Shown: positions 23,208 to 31,756, numbered from the stretch's first letter. The stretch is DNA of 35,952 nucleotides from Hydrogenophaga intermedia (GCF_023715105.1 NZ_JAMBNO010000031.1:1-35952); one strand, 5' to 3'. Program-made: numbers and translations. Notes: generated from the letters alone by a model not told the origin.

Positions 23208-23504
23208 TTGGTGGCGGCTAAAAACTCATTGGCAACGGCAATAAGGACGGTCAGAAAAGCGCGTGGCTTGAGCCAGGAAGCGTTTTCTGACGTGTCGAGC
23301 CGTACCTATATGAGTTCACTGGAACGCGACCTGAAAAGTCCGACTCTGCACAAACTGACCGAGCTGTGCGAGGTCATGGAAGTGCATCCGCTCACGCTGC
23401 TGACGCTGGCCTATGCCGGCGACAGCCCGCACAAGGCCGATCAGCTTCTGGCGCAGGTGCGCCAAGAGCTGGAGGCAATCTTGAAGAAGCGCGACGCGCC
23501 GTAG
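23208..23504 (+). CDS. Xre-family helix-turn-helix regulator
   Basis: A 98-residue cro/C1-type DNA-binding protein: LATAIRTVRKARGLSQEAFSDVSSRTYMSSLERDLKSPTLHKL makes the five-helix HTH at residues 8-62, followed by a short helical tail. The start is TTG at 23208 or GTG at 23211, since no ATG fits. It is the only core gene between 17 kb and 28 kb on the plus strand and reads divergently from DUF2958. The TATAGGG-containing palindromes just upstream suggest autoregulation. Confidence 0.88.
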   Translation: MVAAKNSLATAIRTVRKARGLSQEAFSDVSSRTYMSSLERDLKSPTLHKLTELCEVMEVHPLTLLTLAYAGDSPHKADQLLAQVRQELEAILKKRDAP

Positions 23505-23566
23505 GCGCGCGGTGCTGCGATCAGCAGCACTGCGCCCCGCCGCAACGGGCGGGGCGCTAGGGGCCG

Positions 23567-23881
23567 TCAGGCCGCTTGAGGCTTGCTGCGCGACCAGATC
23601 AGGTCGTGCGTGCCGTCCTCGCCTTCGATCAGGCGAGCATAGACCGTTGCCGGGAACGAAGGATCGTCCAGGGTCACGGACAAGTAATCCCGCCCGGCTT
23701 CGCTGGTCTTCTTCCACGCCGCGCCGATGTCGTGGCTTGCCGCCTGCAGGCGGAAGTCGGGGGCGTTCTCGTTGTTGCCCTTGTCGTTGGGAACCAGCTT
23801 GACCTTGACGTTGAGCGTCAGGGTGCGGAGTGTGCCGGTGAAACCGTCTTTGTCTGCGGTGAAGGTGCCGATGTTAGCCAT
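23567..23881 (-). CDS. DUF736 family protein
   Basis: A 104-residue protein of DUF736, widespread in plasmids and ICEs. It opens ANIGTFTADKDGFTGTLRTL and has a beta-rich pattern with DYLSVTLDDPSFPATVYARLIEGEDG, ending in a short basic tail. AAGGA lies nine bases before the ATG. Its function is not established. It stands at the left end of the leading-region block with DUF932, ParB and a small protein, all transcribed leftward. Confidence 0.92.
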   Translation of the reverse strand: MANIGTFTADKDGFTGTLRTLTLNVKVKLVPNDKGNNENAPDFRLQAASHDIGAAWKKTSEAGRDYLSVTLDDPSFPATVYARLIEGEDGTHDLIWSRSKPQAA

Positions 23882-24503
23882 GATGATTTTCCTTTCGGGT
23901 TGAACAAGATCGCGCCAGTGCGTCCTTGTTGTGATCCGGTCGGCGTGGGATGGGCGGGCCGCACCGCGCAGCGGTCGCAACACCGTGGAGAACCTGGAAG
24001 CGCAAACAATTTGTCTCGCGAGGAAGCCGCGCAGCGGCGGGGAAATTGCTTGCGCTGCAAGGTTGCGGCCATGAAGCCCAAGGCGCAGCCGTGCCCTCGC
24101 CAGGATTCACAACAGACCAAGGACGTACAGGCCGACCGCTCCCGAAAGGAGACATGGCCGACTCGACATCCCCGCGTGATGGTTTCACCGGCTTGTGCCC
24201 TGATGCGGCAAGGCCAACACCCCAGCGACAAGGCGGGAGCGCCCCTGCCGCAGCTTGCGGCACCCAGCTTGAGGCGTGGCGTGGAAGTTCCATGAGCAAG
24301 GCCGGGCGCGTGTCGGTGAACCGTCCTTCGTGACGTACAGGCGATGTACCGCCAGCGTCGAGGACAGCACGCTTTTGCACAACCTGCCGCAGCAAGCCGG
24401 GGCGTAGCCCCACATGCCCCGCTCATTGTGGCGGGACGTCATCGAAACTTTGCCCGCATCGGCGGGCATCGATCGCCGTACTGCGCGCAAGGCACTTGTG
24501 CGC

Positions 24504-24543
24504 TCGCCACGTCGCCGCCTGGTCGAAGGCGGCGACGTGGCGA
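24504..24543 (+). repeat. 16-bp perfect inverted repeat
   Basis: Arms 24504-24519 and 24528-24543 pair perfectly around an eight-base loop TGGTCGAA. TTTTG follows on the plus strand, so it might terminate a rightward transcript. The stem is longer than a typical terminator. Confidence 0.7.
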
Positions 24544-24603
24544 TTTTGCTTTGGACGTTGAAACCGAGTGCGGCGGGCCTCCGCCGCGCCCGGTTTTTTA
24601 ACC

Positions 24604-24636
24604 ACCGGCCCCAAGCCGGAACGGCTTGGGGCCGGT
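24604..24636. repeat. 15-bp perfect hairpin downstream of the ParB operon
   Basis: Arms 24604-24618 and 24622-24636 pair perfectly around GAA. It lies immediately after the small gene at 24645, so it is well placed to end the leftward DUF932-ParB transcript. There is no T run on the minus strand after it; TTTTTT precedes it on the plus strand. Confidence 0.65.
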
Positions 24637-24644
24637 GCTGATCG

Positions 24645-24854
24645 TTATTCCTTCGTTTCGATAATCCACCACACGGCGCGCGGCAAGGCGCGGCCTGTGA
24701 TGGGATGTAGGTTGGTCAGGTCGGCGCGGGCCATCCAGCCACTAGGCGGACGGTAGCCGCGCACGTCGCCATCGCCATGCCAGCGGCGAGCGCGTAGCGT
24801 GCCGGGGGCATAGACCGCCGCCATACGGGGGCGGCTCGTGGTGTTGCGGCTCAT
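24645..24854 (-). CDS. Small conserved-looking hypothetical protein after ParB
   Basis: A 69-residue basic protein (many Arg, several Trp) opening MSRNTTSRPRMAAVYAPGTL and ending RAVWWIIETKE. A GAGGA is seven bases upstream of the ATG, and the gene follows parB by 60 bases on the same strand. No family is recognised. The good ribosome site and operon position support it being real. The compact Trp/Arg-rich composition suggests a small nucleic-acid-binding or beta-rich domain, but this is a guess. Confidence 0.65.
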   Translation of the reverse strand: MSRNTTSRPRMAAVYAPGTLRARRWHGDGDVRGYRPPSGWMARADLTNLHPITGRALPRAVWWIIETKE

Positions 24855-24914
24855 GGGAAATCCTCGGAATGAAGCGCCCCGGTCGGAACCGGGACGCTTA
24901 TCGGCGGTGCAGGG

Positions 24915-26969
24915 TCACGCGCCCAGTGCCTCGACCTGCGGTTGCTCATCCGCCACGGTGGCGGCATCCTTCGGCGCTTCGGCTTCGGCCGCTCCGTCCT
25001 GCGCGATCTGCTGCGGACCTTCGGGACGGAAGATGGCGGGCATCCAGCCGGTGCCATCGGCCAGCCGTTCGGCCTCGCAGGCAATGTCGCCTTTCTTCAA
25101 CTTCGCCAGTCGGGTGACGTGGGCCGGGGCGAACTCGCCCACGGCTTCCAGAATCACGACCTTGGAGACGTGGCGGAAATAACCCTCGGCGGTCGGCTTC
25201 CACCATGCCGCCATGTCCAGCCCCACGGCCTGCGCCAGTTCCGCGCCGGGCTGGCGCTGTGTGGCGCGGGGCGTCACCACGTCCACCGTAGCAGCGACGC
25301 ATACCGCCAGCAGCCGCACCAGTTCGTCTTGCGGTGTCGCCAGCAGCACGGCGAACAGTTCGGCGCTGTCCTGTGGCAATGCCTCGCCCGCCACCTGCTG
25401 CAACTCGCGCAGCGCCACGGCGGCAGGTGATTCCGGCCAGTCCGGGGCCATGCCTTCCAGCCGGTCTTGCACGGTCAGGCGCACGCCAAGCGGCAGGTCG
25501 TGGCCGTAATGATTTTCCAGCAAGACGGTCTGCACCATGCGATGCACCAGCGCAGCCAGTGCCACCTGCGGGTGCCGGGCCACTTCGATTTGCAGCGCGG
25601 CAGTGCGGTGCGCGCTCAACCGTTGCGCCAGTCGGTCGGACAGGCTGACCGCGACCGTCACCGGCTCGGCGTCCTCGCCTTCGCTGTCGTCCGCGCCTTC
25701 GGTTCCGGCGAAGCCTTGCCGCAGCCGTTCCAGCGTGCGCAGTGCCTTCGCCTCGGCCTCACGCAACAGGCCGCGATGAATCACGGCCTCGCCGCTGCGG
25801 TCGGTGGTAACGATGGCACCGGCGACGGCGCGCACGTCCGGGGCGTAACCCTGTAAGGCATCCTCCACGGCTTGCAGTTCCCCGGCCACCTGTTCGCGGC
25901 GCGATTCCAGCGCTTCCGTCTTGCCGCCGTCTTCGGCGTCGTAGGCTTCTTCCAGTTCGGCGTCGATCTTGTCTAGGCGGTTTTGCAGCGAGGCGATGCG
26001 GCGGGCTTCGCGGGCGGTCGGTTCGCGGCGCTGGCGCGGCGCGTTCTGGAACGCCTGCCGTTCGGCATAGCTCAAGTGCGGCACGGCTTCCACCCACGCC
26101 CAGCCTTCGGCGCGGATGCCTTCGGCCAGTTCGTCCAACTTGCCGCGCACCAGCGTTTCCAGCAGCGCGGCGTCGGTCAGATAGGTGCCGCTATCGTCGT
26201 CGGCGAACAGGTCGCGGCGGATGCCGCCCCCCACCGCCGTGTAGGCATCCATTCCGATGAAATGCACCAGCGGGTGCGATGCGTCGATTTCGCGTTCCGT
26301 CAGACGCTCGCGCAGTGCAGATGCGCTACGCTGCCATTCGGGCGCGGCGTAGAACGCGGCTTGCTGCGCGGCGTGGTCGTCGGTGATGGTCAGGGCCATC
26401 AACTGTTCCAGCGTCACGCCACCAGCCCGATAGTCGGCCATCAGGCGCGGCGAGACGTTGGCCAACTTCAAGCGGCGTTGCACCACCAGCGGGGACACGC
26501 CGAAGTCTGCGGCAATGTCTTCGATGGGGCGGCCTTCCTTGACCAGCGCGGCGAACGCCTCGAACTGGTCGGCGGGGTGCATCTGCTCGCGCAGCAGGTT
26601 TTCGGCAAGGCTCACGGTGCGCGCCGAGGCATCGGGCACCAGCAGGCACGGCACCTCGTAGTCGGCGGCGATGCGCTTCTTCTTCGCCAGCAGCTTCAAT
26701 GCGGTAAGACGGCGATCACCGGCCACCACTTCATACTGCTCGCCATCGGCGGCGAGGATGACGACGAGGTTTTGCAGCAGGCCGATGCGAGCGATGCTCG
26801 CGGCCAGTTCAGGGATGGACAGGCGCGGGGTCTTGCGTGCGTTGCGCTTGGAGCGGCGCGGCAGCAACTGCGAGAGTGGAACCAGAATCAGGTTCTTGGT
26901 CGGATCGGCCACTTCCAGCGGCGCGGCGGCTTCGATGGCGCGGGTTTCGGTTTGAGTAACGGCGTTCAT
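24915..26969 (-). CDS. parB: Large ParB/RepB/Spo0J-family protein
   Basis: A 684-residue protein. The N-terminal ParB nuclease-like domain (residues about 25-135) has IARIGLLQNLVV, YEVVAGDRRLTALK and SLAENLLREQMHPADQFEAF. The HTH domain follows (IEDIADFGVSPLVVQRRLKLA-like, about 150-175). A long alanine/glutamate-rich C-terminal region contains a coiled coil at about 305-370. ParB proteins of this large type in ICEs bind DNA and may act in plasmid-style maintenance, nuclease or leading-region functions. It is cotranscribed with DUF932 upstream. Confidence 0.9.
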   Translation of the reverse strand: MNAVTQTETRAIEAAAPLEVADPTKNLILVPLSQLLPRRSKRNARKTPRLSIPELAASIARIGLLQNLVVILAADGEQYEVVAGDRRLTALKLLAKKKRIAADYEVPCLLVPDASARTVSLAENLLREQMHPADQFEAFAALVKEGRPIEDIAADFGVSPLVVQRRLKLANVSPRLMADYRAGGVTLEQLMALTITDDHAAQQAAFYAAPEWQRSASALRERLTEREIDASHPLVHFIGMDAYTAVGGGIRRDLFADDDSGTYLTDAALLETLVRGKLDELAEGIRAEGWAWVEAVPHLSYAERQAFQNAPRQRREPTAREARRIASLQNRLDKIDAELEEAYDAEDGGKTEALESRREQVAGELQAVEDALQGYAPDVRAVAGAIVTTDRSGEAVIHRGLLREAEAKALRTLERLRQGFAGTEGADDSEGEDAEPVTVAVSLSDRLAQRLSAHRTAALQIEVARHPQVALAALVHRMVQTVLLENHYGHDLPLGVRLTVQDRLEGMAPDWPESPAAVALRELQQVAGEALPQDSAELFAVLLATPQDELVRLLAVCVAATVDVVTPRATQRQPGAELAQAVGLDMAAWWKPTAEGYFRHVSKVVILEAVGEFAPAHVTRLAKLKKGDIACEAERLADGTGWMPAIFRPEGPQQIAQDGAAEAEAPKDAATVADEQPQVEALGA

Positions 26970-27048
26970 GGTGATAACTCCTTGCGGTTAGGGATGCAGC
27001 AGCGAAAGAAGCGGCAAGGGCTGCTGCCTGCCCCTGCCGCGTGGGGAT

Positions 27049-27876
27049 TCAGGCCTTCAACTGGCGCATGCCATCGGCCAGCAGCCAAAGCGCGCGATTC
27101 AGTCGGATGTTTTGGTCAATGCCCTGCACCGGACGGGTCTGCTGGCGGCGTCCGTTGGCGCTGCGCCCGCGCAAGCCGCCTTGGGTCAGGTTTTCTTGCG
27201 TGCGGTTGAACACGCTCCACAAGTCCGGGCGGCGGTCGTCGAAGCGGCGCGGCATCAGGATTTGCGATTCCGTGATGGGCGCGGGCTTGTCGGCGTCGTC
27301 GTACCTGAGGGCCAGCGCGGCACGGGCGAACACTTCGGATTCGCCATCGTTCAAGGTGATGGCGTGCATGGCATCGCGGGATTCCTTCACCCGGTCGAAG
27401 CCGCGCAAGACTTCGTAGGCGCCTTCGATGACGTGTCCGGCCACGTCGCCTTTATGCGGCACGCGCACGTCCGCCACCGTATCGCCGCAGACAAGGCCAT
27501 TGCTGCACACGAACCGGAACATCCCGGCCAGCATCTGATAGCTGCTCGCGCCGTCATGGGAGTTCAGAAGCACAATTTCGTTGGCTTCCGCGCCGTTGAT
27601 CTGGCTGGCATGGCGCAGACGCAGCATGTGTTTGGTGTAGTCGCGGCGGTCGTCGTGCCGCACGCGGGTTTGCGCTGCCATGAAGGGTTCAAACCCTTCC
27701 TTGCGCAGTTCCGCCAGCACGGCGGCAGTGGGGATGTAGGCGTACCGTTCGGAACGGCTTTCATGCGGGGCGTCCGCGAAGATGGACGGGGCCACGCGGC
27801 GGATTTGATCGTCGGACAGCGGGGAATCGCTGCGCAGCGTCGGGGAATGGGAAGCGAAACGGGATGCGAGTTGCAT
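27049..27876 (-). CDS. DUF932 family protein
   Basis: A 275-residue protein of DUF932 (phage/plasmid-like protein, TIGR03299-related). Visible conserved blocks include IFADAPHESRSERYAYIPT, the histidine-rich RHDDRRDYTKHMLRLRH, NEIVLLNSHDGASSYQMLAGMFRFVCSNGLV and HVIEGAYEVL. Members are common in leading regions of conjugative elements; the biochemical role is not established. It is the first gene of the leftward DUF932-ParB-small protein operon, separated from ParB by 79 bases. Confidence 0.92.
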   Translation of the reverse strand: MQLASRFASHSPTLRSDSPLSDDQIRRVAPSIFADAPHESRSERYAYIPTAAVLAELRKEGFEPFMAAQTRVRHDDRRDYTKHMLRLRHASQINGAEANEIVLLNSHDGASSYQMLAGMFRFVCSNGLVCGDTVADVRVPHKGDVAGHVIEGAYEVLRGFDRVKESRDAMHAITLNDGESEVFARAALALRYDDADKPAPITESQILMPRRFDDRRPDLWSVFNRTQENLTQGGLRGRSANGRRQQTRPVQGIDQNIRLNRALWLLADGMRQLKA

Positions 27877-28554
27877 GGTCTTTCTCCAAGAGTTGCTGCT
27901 GTGGTTTCAAAGCTGACCGGATTCCAAGATTCGGAGCCCGTTGTGGCTTTGGTTGGTTCGGCGCAGAGACCTGGGCCGGTCCCTGTTTGCCGCCGTCTTT
28001 CCTGAGTTCATCGCCCGCGAAAAACCGGGCCAGCGAGGGACTGGCCGTCAAGGAAGAAGCGCAGGGTTGGTGCGGCCCGCAGCGCAGCGAGGACTCGGCC
28101 CTGCGCGCCTTGACGGCCAGGCACCGCGGGCTACGGTCGCGGGAAAAGCGATGAACTTGGGGAAGACGAACAGCGGCCGATGGGCCAAGGGGATGCGCTG
28201 AACCCAACGCCGCGCGGCGAGCGCCCCTGCGTGCCAGGGCACGCCTAGCTGGATTGGCCGATCAGGTGCAACCTGTTCGGCTGCATTCGAGGGGCGCCAA
28301 GCAAGGCGCGGCGGGGATGGGCTGTCCAGCCGATCCCCTGGAGGGCAAGCGTCGCGCGCAGGCCGGGAGCGTAGCGACGGCCGGAGGCATCAGGGATCAA
28401 AGCCGCATGGCCGCGACTCGCTACGAGGCGCGGGGCAACGCCCGCGAGCCCGACGGCGGCACGCCGGGATGCAATGCCACTCGTGACAAAAAGTAAATGA
28501 CTTAAAAGCCCAGATGAGCCACAATGTAGCTACAACCACCTGTGAGCATATGAA
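27877..28554. other. 680-bp gene-free region upstream of DUF932 with extended stem structures
   Basis: No gene recognised; the region is also the boundary of the defence island. A two-part extended stem spans 28041-28120: 13-bp arms 28041-28053 and 28108-28120, then 8-bp arms 28059-28066 and 28099-28106. A 7-bp hairpin GCGTGCC-AG-GGCACGC is at 28229-28244. A 26-base near-palindrome (GGGGAT...ATCCCC with an inner GGCTG/CAGCC) is at 28313-28338. The palindrome TGTAGCTACA at 28525-28534 lies 20 bases before the antitoxin-like gene and may be its operator. Confidence 0.5.
28041..28120. ncRNA. Candidate structured RNA or DNA element (two-part long stem)
   Basis: Thirteen perfectly complementary bases, a 5/1 internal bulge and eight further perfectly complementary bases enclose a 32-base loop. 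The paired length (21 bp) is far above chance for this distance. Transcription is not shown, so it may equally be a single-strand DNA structure. Confidence 0.4.
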
Positions 28555-28746
28555 ATGGCTAGCACTGACGTCGTTCGTGCCCGGATAGACGGGCATATCA
28601 AAGAAGAAGCGAGCAGCGTTCTGGCCGAGATGGGACTGTCTGTTTCGGATGCCATCCGTATGCTGCTAACCCGCATCGCAGCGGACAAAGCGCTGCCATT
28701 TGACGTCAATCGCGTCCTTCCCCATTCGGATCGGAAGACGCCATGA
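28555..28746 (+). CDS. RelB/DinJ-like antitoxin, probably truncated, without toxin
   Basis: A 63-residue protein whose first 52 residues match RelB/DinJ ribbon-helix-helix antitoxins: STDVVRARIDGHIKEEASSVL, LSVSDAIRMLLTRIAADKALPFDV. Full-length relatives run to about 85-100 residues, and their toxin-binding tail is replaced by NRVLPHSDRKTP. No RelE/YafQ-type toxin gene follows. Instead the ABC-3C genes begin 28 bases later. Either an older toxin-antitoxin pair was cut when the defence genes were inserted, or a DNA-binding stub was kept as a regulator of them. The palindrome at 28525 could be its operator. Confidence 0.8.
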   Translation: MASTDVVRARIDGHIKEEASSVLAEMGLSVSDAIRMLLTRIAADKALPFDVNRVLPHSDRKTP

Positions 28747-28774
28747 GGTTGTGCCTGAAAACACTTAACCAGTC

Positions 28775-29710
28775 ATGGCCCTGAACCGCATGGATCGCAT
28801 ACAACAGCTCGGCTACGAAAAAGATTTCCGCATCATCTTCCTTGAAGCCAAGGGGGACGGATTTCAGCGCCTGTTCGAAAAACTGATGGCGAAGGCCCAC
28901 CCGAACGATTTCATGGCCTGCCGTCCATGGGGCAATGTTGGCGACCGGAAAAATGACGGATACCTGCCCTCGGCCCGGACCTTATTTCAGAGCTATGCGC
29001 CCAATGAGTTGAGTGCCGCCGAAGCCATCAAAAAGATCAACGAGGATTTCGGGGGCGCAAAAGAGCATTGGGAAAAATATTTTGGTGAGTGGACTTTTGT
29101 TCATAACGCACCCGATGGGCGCCTTGGCCCCCACATCATCGAAGCGCTGGCCAAGCTCTCGCAAGAAAACCCGAAGATCAAGATTGGCCACTGCGGTTGG
29201 GATGAAATGCTGTCGAAGTTTCGCCAGCTCAGCCTGCAGGATCTCGAATCCTGGTTCGGCCCCTCGCTGACCATGGAAGCAAACGTCAATCTGGGCTATA
29301 GCGATTTGATGGCCGTACTTACGCACATCAACGTTGCTCCCGCGCCAGAGACGAGTGAAGTCAAAGATGTCTCGCGGGGGAAAATCGAGGCAAATCTTCT
29401 ATCTGCGGTGGTCGCCGATTTTTTGAAAATCGGGATGCAGAAGTCACCGTTGGTGACGCAGTTCTTCGATAACTGGAAGAACCCCGTGTACGGCGAACAA
29501 ATTGCCTCGGCATTCAAGGGTAAATACGTGTCTCTGAGGGATGCGATCCCCTCGCTTCATCCCGATGAAATCTTTGGACAGCTTGAAACCTGGGCAGGGG
29601 GAGTCGTGAACACGACACCCACACATAAGGCGGCGGTGCTGGCGGTCATGGCCTATCTGTTCGACAAGTGCGAGATATTCGAAGATGCCCAAGCGGTGAG
29701 GTCAACATGA
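28775..29710 (+). CDS. ABC-three component system effector-type protein
   Basis: A 311-residue protein. The C-terminal about 120 residues (EANLLSAVVADFLKIGMQKS to VMAYLFDKCEIFEDA) match the C-terminal domain that defines the accessory protein of ABC-3C conflict systems. The N-terminal part (RIIFLEAKGDGFQRLFEKLM, NVGDRKNDGYLPSARTLFQSYAP) has the spacing of a PD-(D/E)XK-like nuclease: an acidic helix, a GD...DG strand and a QSY position where the catalytic strand would be. It is likely the effector that is controlled by the ATPase. The nuclease call is inference. It overlaps the next gene by ATGA. Confidence 0.78.
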   Translation: MALNRMDRIQQLGYEKDFRIIFLEAKGDGFQRLFEKLMAKAHPNDFMACRPWGNVGDRKNDGYLPSARTLFQSYAPNELSAAEAIKKINEDFGGAKEHWEKYFGEWTFVHNAPDGRLGPHIIEALAKLSQENPKIKIGHCGWDEMLSKFRQLSLQDLESWFGPSLTMEANVNLGYSDLMAVLTHINVAPAPETSEVKDVSRGKIEANLLSAVVADFLKIGMQKSPLVTQFFDNWKNPVYGEQIASAFKGKYVSLRDAIPSLHPDEIFGQLETWAGGVVNTTPTHKAAVLAVMAYLFDKCEIFEDAQAVRST

Positions 29711-29958
29711 TCCTACCGTCCAAGCATCTTCCGCAAGATCGCGCGCTACTCACCGTGGGCGGTCATGTCCTAACTTTTCTCGCGCGTCCCAAAACGGTTT
29801 CCGCGTTGTGGGAGGAATTGAACCGACAGGACCAAGGGATGGTTGCCATTCGGCCTCGGCGAATAACCTACGACTGGTTCGTGCTTGCGCTGGACCTGCT
29901 GTATTCCCTTGGCACTATCGAACTTGAAAATGGCCTTGTGGCACGGAGGGAAGCTTGA
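29707..29958 (+). CDS. ABC-three component system middle component 6
   Basis: An 83-residue protein with the MC6 pattern: MILPSKHLPQDRALLTVGGHVL, then a winged-helix-like PKTVSALWEEL and YDWFVLALDLLYSLGTIELENGLV. The middle component is thought to bridge the ATPase and the effector. Its start overlaps the stop of the effector gene (ATGA) and its stop overlaps the start of the ATPase gene (TTGA), so all three are translationally coupled, which supports one complex. Confidence 0.85.
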   Translation: MILPSKHLPQDRALLTVGGHVLTFLARPKTVSALWEELNRQDQGMVAIRPRRITYDWFVLALDLLYSLGTIELENGLVARREA

Positions 29959-31676
29959 TCCACCATCTTTTCAGCACGCTGCCCACCTTCAAGAATCTCG
30001 GCGATTTGAAGCCAGGTCTGAACGTGCTGCTTGCCCAAAAAACCGAAGGTGCCAGTACCAAGCAAACGCGCAACCGCGCAGGCAAAACGAGTTTCATTGA
30101 AACAGTGCATTTTCTGACCGGCTCGGAAGCCGGTCCTGATTCCATTTTCCGCACGCCGGAGTTGGCCGAATACACCTTCGGCATGGACTTCGATTTGAAG
30201 GATGCGCGGACCGTCGTCGAGCGCAGCGGGAGCGCCAAAGCCAAGATCTACATAACAACGCCACCGGAGACCAAGCGCAAGCTATCGGCAACCGATTGGG
30301 TCACGTTCCTCGGTGAGGAGATGTTCGGCCTGAGCAGCCTGGAGGCCGCAGGCAGCAAGCCCCCTTCGTTCCGGTCACTGTTCGCCTACTTTGTGCGGCG
30401 CCAGATGAGTGGTGCATTCACCACGCCAGAGAAGCAGGCCACCATGCAGGGAACGGGCGACATGCAAATGGCGCTGATGTTTCTCCTTGGGCTGGACTGG
30501 CAGATCGCGCGCGATTGGCAAGCCGTTCGTGATCGTGAAAAGACCTTGGAAGAATTGAAGAAGGCGGCGGGTACGGGGGCGTTCGGTTCAATCATCGGCA
30601 AGGCCGCTGATTTGCGCACGCAGTTAACCCTGCAGGAATCTCGCCTCAAGAAGCTCTATTCGGAAATCGAAACCTTCCAAGTATTGCCTGAGTACCGGGA
30701 ACTGGAAGTCGAAAGCGCCAAGCTGACGCGTCAGCTCAATGAACTGGCCAACGCCAACACCATAGACTTCTCGGCCATCCGTGACCTCGAAGGCGCGCTG
30801 GCCTCCGAGATTCCACCTGACCTGGAAGACCTGCAAGCGATCTATCAGGAAGCCGGCGTTGCACTTCCAGGCCTCGTAAAGCGCCGTTACGAGGACGTGA
30901 AAAGCTTCCATCAATCGGTTGTGCGCAATCGCAAGGACTATTTGTCCAGCGAACTCGAAGCGGCACAGCTACGCATCGAGTTGCGCGACAGCCAGAAAGC
31001 GCAACTCGATCAGCGACGTGCGGAGATCATGGGCATCCTCAGGAGTCATGGCGCACTGGATCAGTTCCTCAAGTTGCAGGGGGAATTAGGTCGCCTGGAA
31101 TCGGAGGTGGAATCCCTACGGCAGCGTTTCGAAGCGGCCGAGCAGCTCGAAGGCACGAAAAACGAGTTGGAGATCGAGCGCAACCGGCTCACGATCCGGC
31201 TGCGTCGCGATTTTGCCGAGCAGAAGGATCGGCTGGCCGAAGCCATCGTCGCTTTCGAGGAAACGTCGCAACGCCTCTACGAGTCGGCCGGCAGCATGAC
31301 CGTCGACGAAACCTCCAACGGCCCGATGTTCAAGTTTCCGATGCAGGGTCAACGCAGCAAGGGCATCAAGAACATGCAGATCTTCTGCTTCGACATGATG
31401 CTTATGCGCTTGTGCCACAAGCGGCAAATAGGACCCGGCTTCTTGATCCATGACAGCCACCTGTTCGACGGTGTTGACGGCCGGCAGGTGATCAGCGCCT
31501 TGCGCTTGGGTTCGGAGATTTCGCAGGAACTTGGTTTTCAGTACATCGTGACGATGAATGAAGACGACGCCTTTAAAGAAACCATCGATGGCTTCGATCT
31601 CAATGACCATGTGCTTCCAACGCGTTTGACCGATGCCACGGAAGATGGTGGGCTGTTCGGAATTCGGTTTGGATAG
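29955..31676 (+). CDS. DUF2326 SMC/ABC-like ATPase of the ABC-3C system
   Basis: A 573-residue ABC ATPase of RecN/SMC type. Walker A reads NRAGKTS at about residues 40-46, after a lobe that starts LKPGLNVLLA. A long coiled coil runs from about 190 to 450. The DUF2326 C-terminal lobe carries the Walker B-like GPGFLIHDSHLFDGVD and ends LFGIRFG. The start is TTG at 29955, overlapping the MC6 stop. In ABC-3C systems this is the sensor/motor protein that releases the effector on invasion; the trigger is not known here. Confidence 0.88.
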   Translation: MIHHLFSTLPTFKNLGDLKPGLNVLLAQKTEGASTKQTRNRAGKTSFIETVHFLTGSEAGPDSIFRTPELAEYTFGMDFDLKDARTVVERSGSAKAKIYITTPPETKRKLSATDWVTFLGEEMFGLSSLEAAGSKPPSFRSLFAYFVRRQMSGAFTTPEKQATMQGTGDMQMALMFLLGLDWQIARDWQAVRDREKTLEELKKAAGTGAFGSIIGKAADLRTQLTLQESRLKKLYSEIETFQVLPEYRELEVESAKLTRQLNELANANTIDFSAIRDLEGALASEIPPDLEDLQAIYQEAGVALPGLVKRRYEDVKSFHQSVVRNRKDYLSSELEAAQLRIELRDSQKAQLDQRRAEIMGILRSHGALDQFLKLQGELGRLESEVESLRQRFEAAEQLEGTKNELEIERNRLTIRLRRDFAEQKDRLAEAIVAFEETSQRLYESAGSMTVDETSNGPMFKFPMQGQRSKGIKNMQIFCFDMMLMRLCHKRQIGPGFLIHDSHLFDGVDGRQVISALRLGSEISQELGFQYIVTMNEDDAFKETIDGFDLNDHVLPTRLTDATEDGGLFGIRFG

Positions 31677-31756
31677 AGGTGTATTTAAAAAATTGAAGGC
31701 CTGAGTGTGAACGCGTTGCCGGGGCCTAACGAAAAAAATTAAGGGACCTAAAAATC

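Larger units (their letters stand above)
23882..24644. other. 760-bp gene-free, hairpin-dense region
   Basis: Open frames here give low-complexity products and no recognisable protein, so it is treated as noncoding. It holds perfect or near-perfect inverted repeats: 23999-24012 with 24043-24056 (13 of 14, extended by AACCT/AGGTT further out), 24246-24262 (7-bp arms), 24399-24411 (5-bp), 24451-24468 (7-bp), 24504-24543 (16-bp perfect stem, 8-base loop) and 24604-24636 (15-bp stem, 3-base loop). A GC-rich fold followed by six Ts ends at 24600. Possible roles are transfer- or replication-related single-strand structures, or structured RNA. Confidence 0.5.

Noticed and set aside
23950..24413. Open frames of 127 and 179 codons in the stretch right of DUF736
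   Set aside because: Low-complexity, Arg/Pro/Ala-rich translations with no convincing start site, crossing several perfect hairpins.
25983..28005. Plus-strand frames of 408 and 297 codons opposite parB and DUF932
   Set aside because: They are shadows of well-supported ParB and DUF932 genes on the minus strand.
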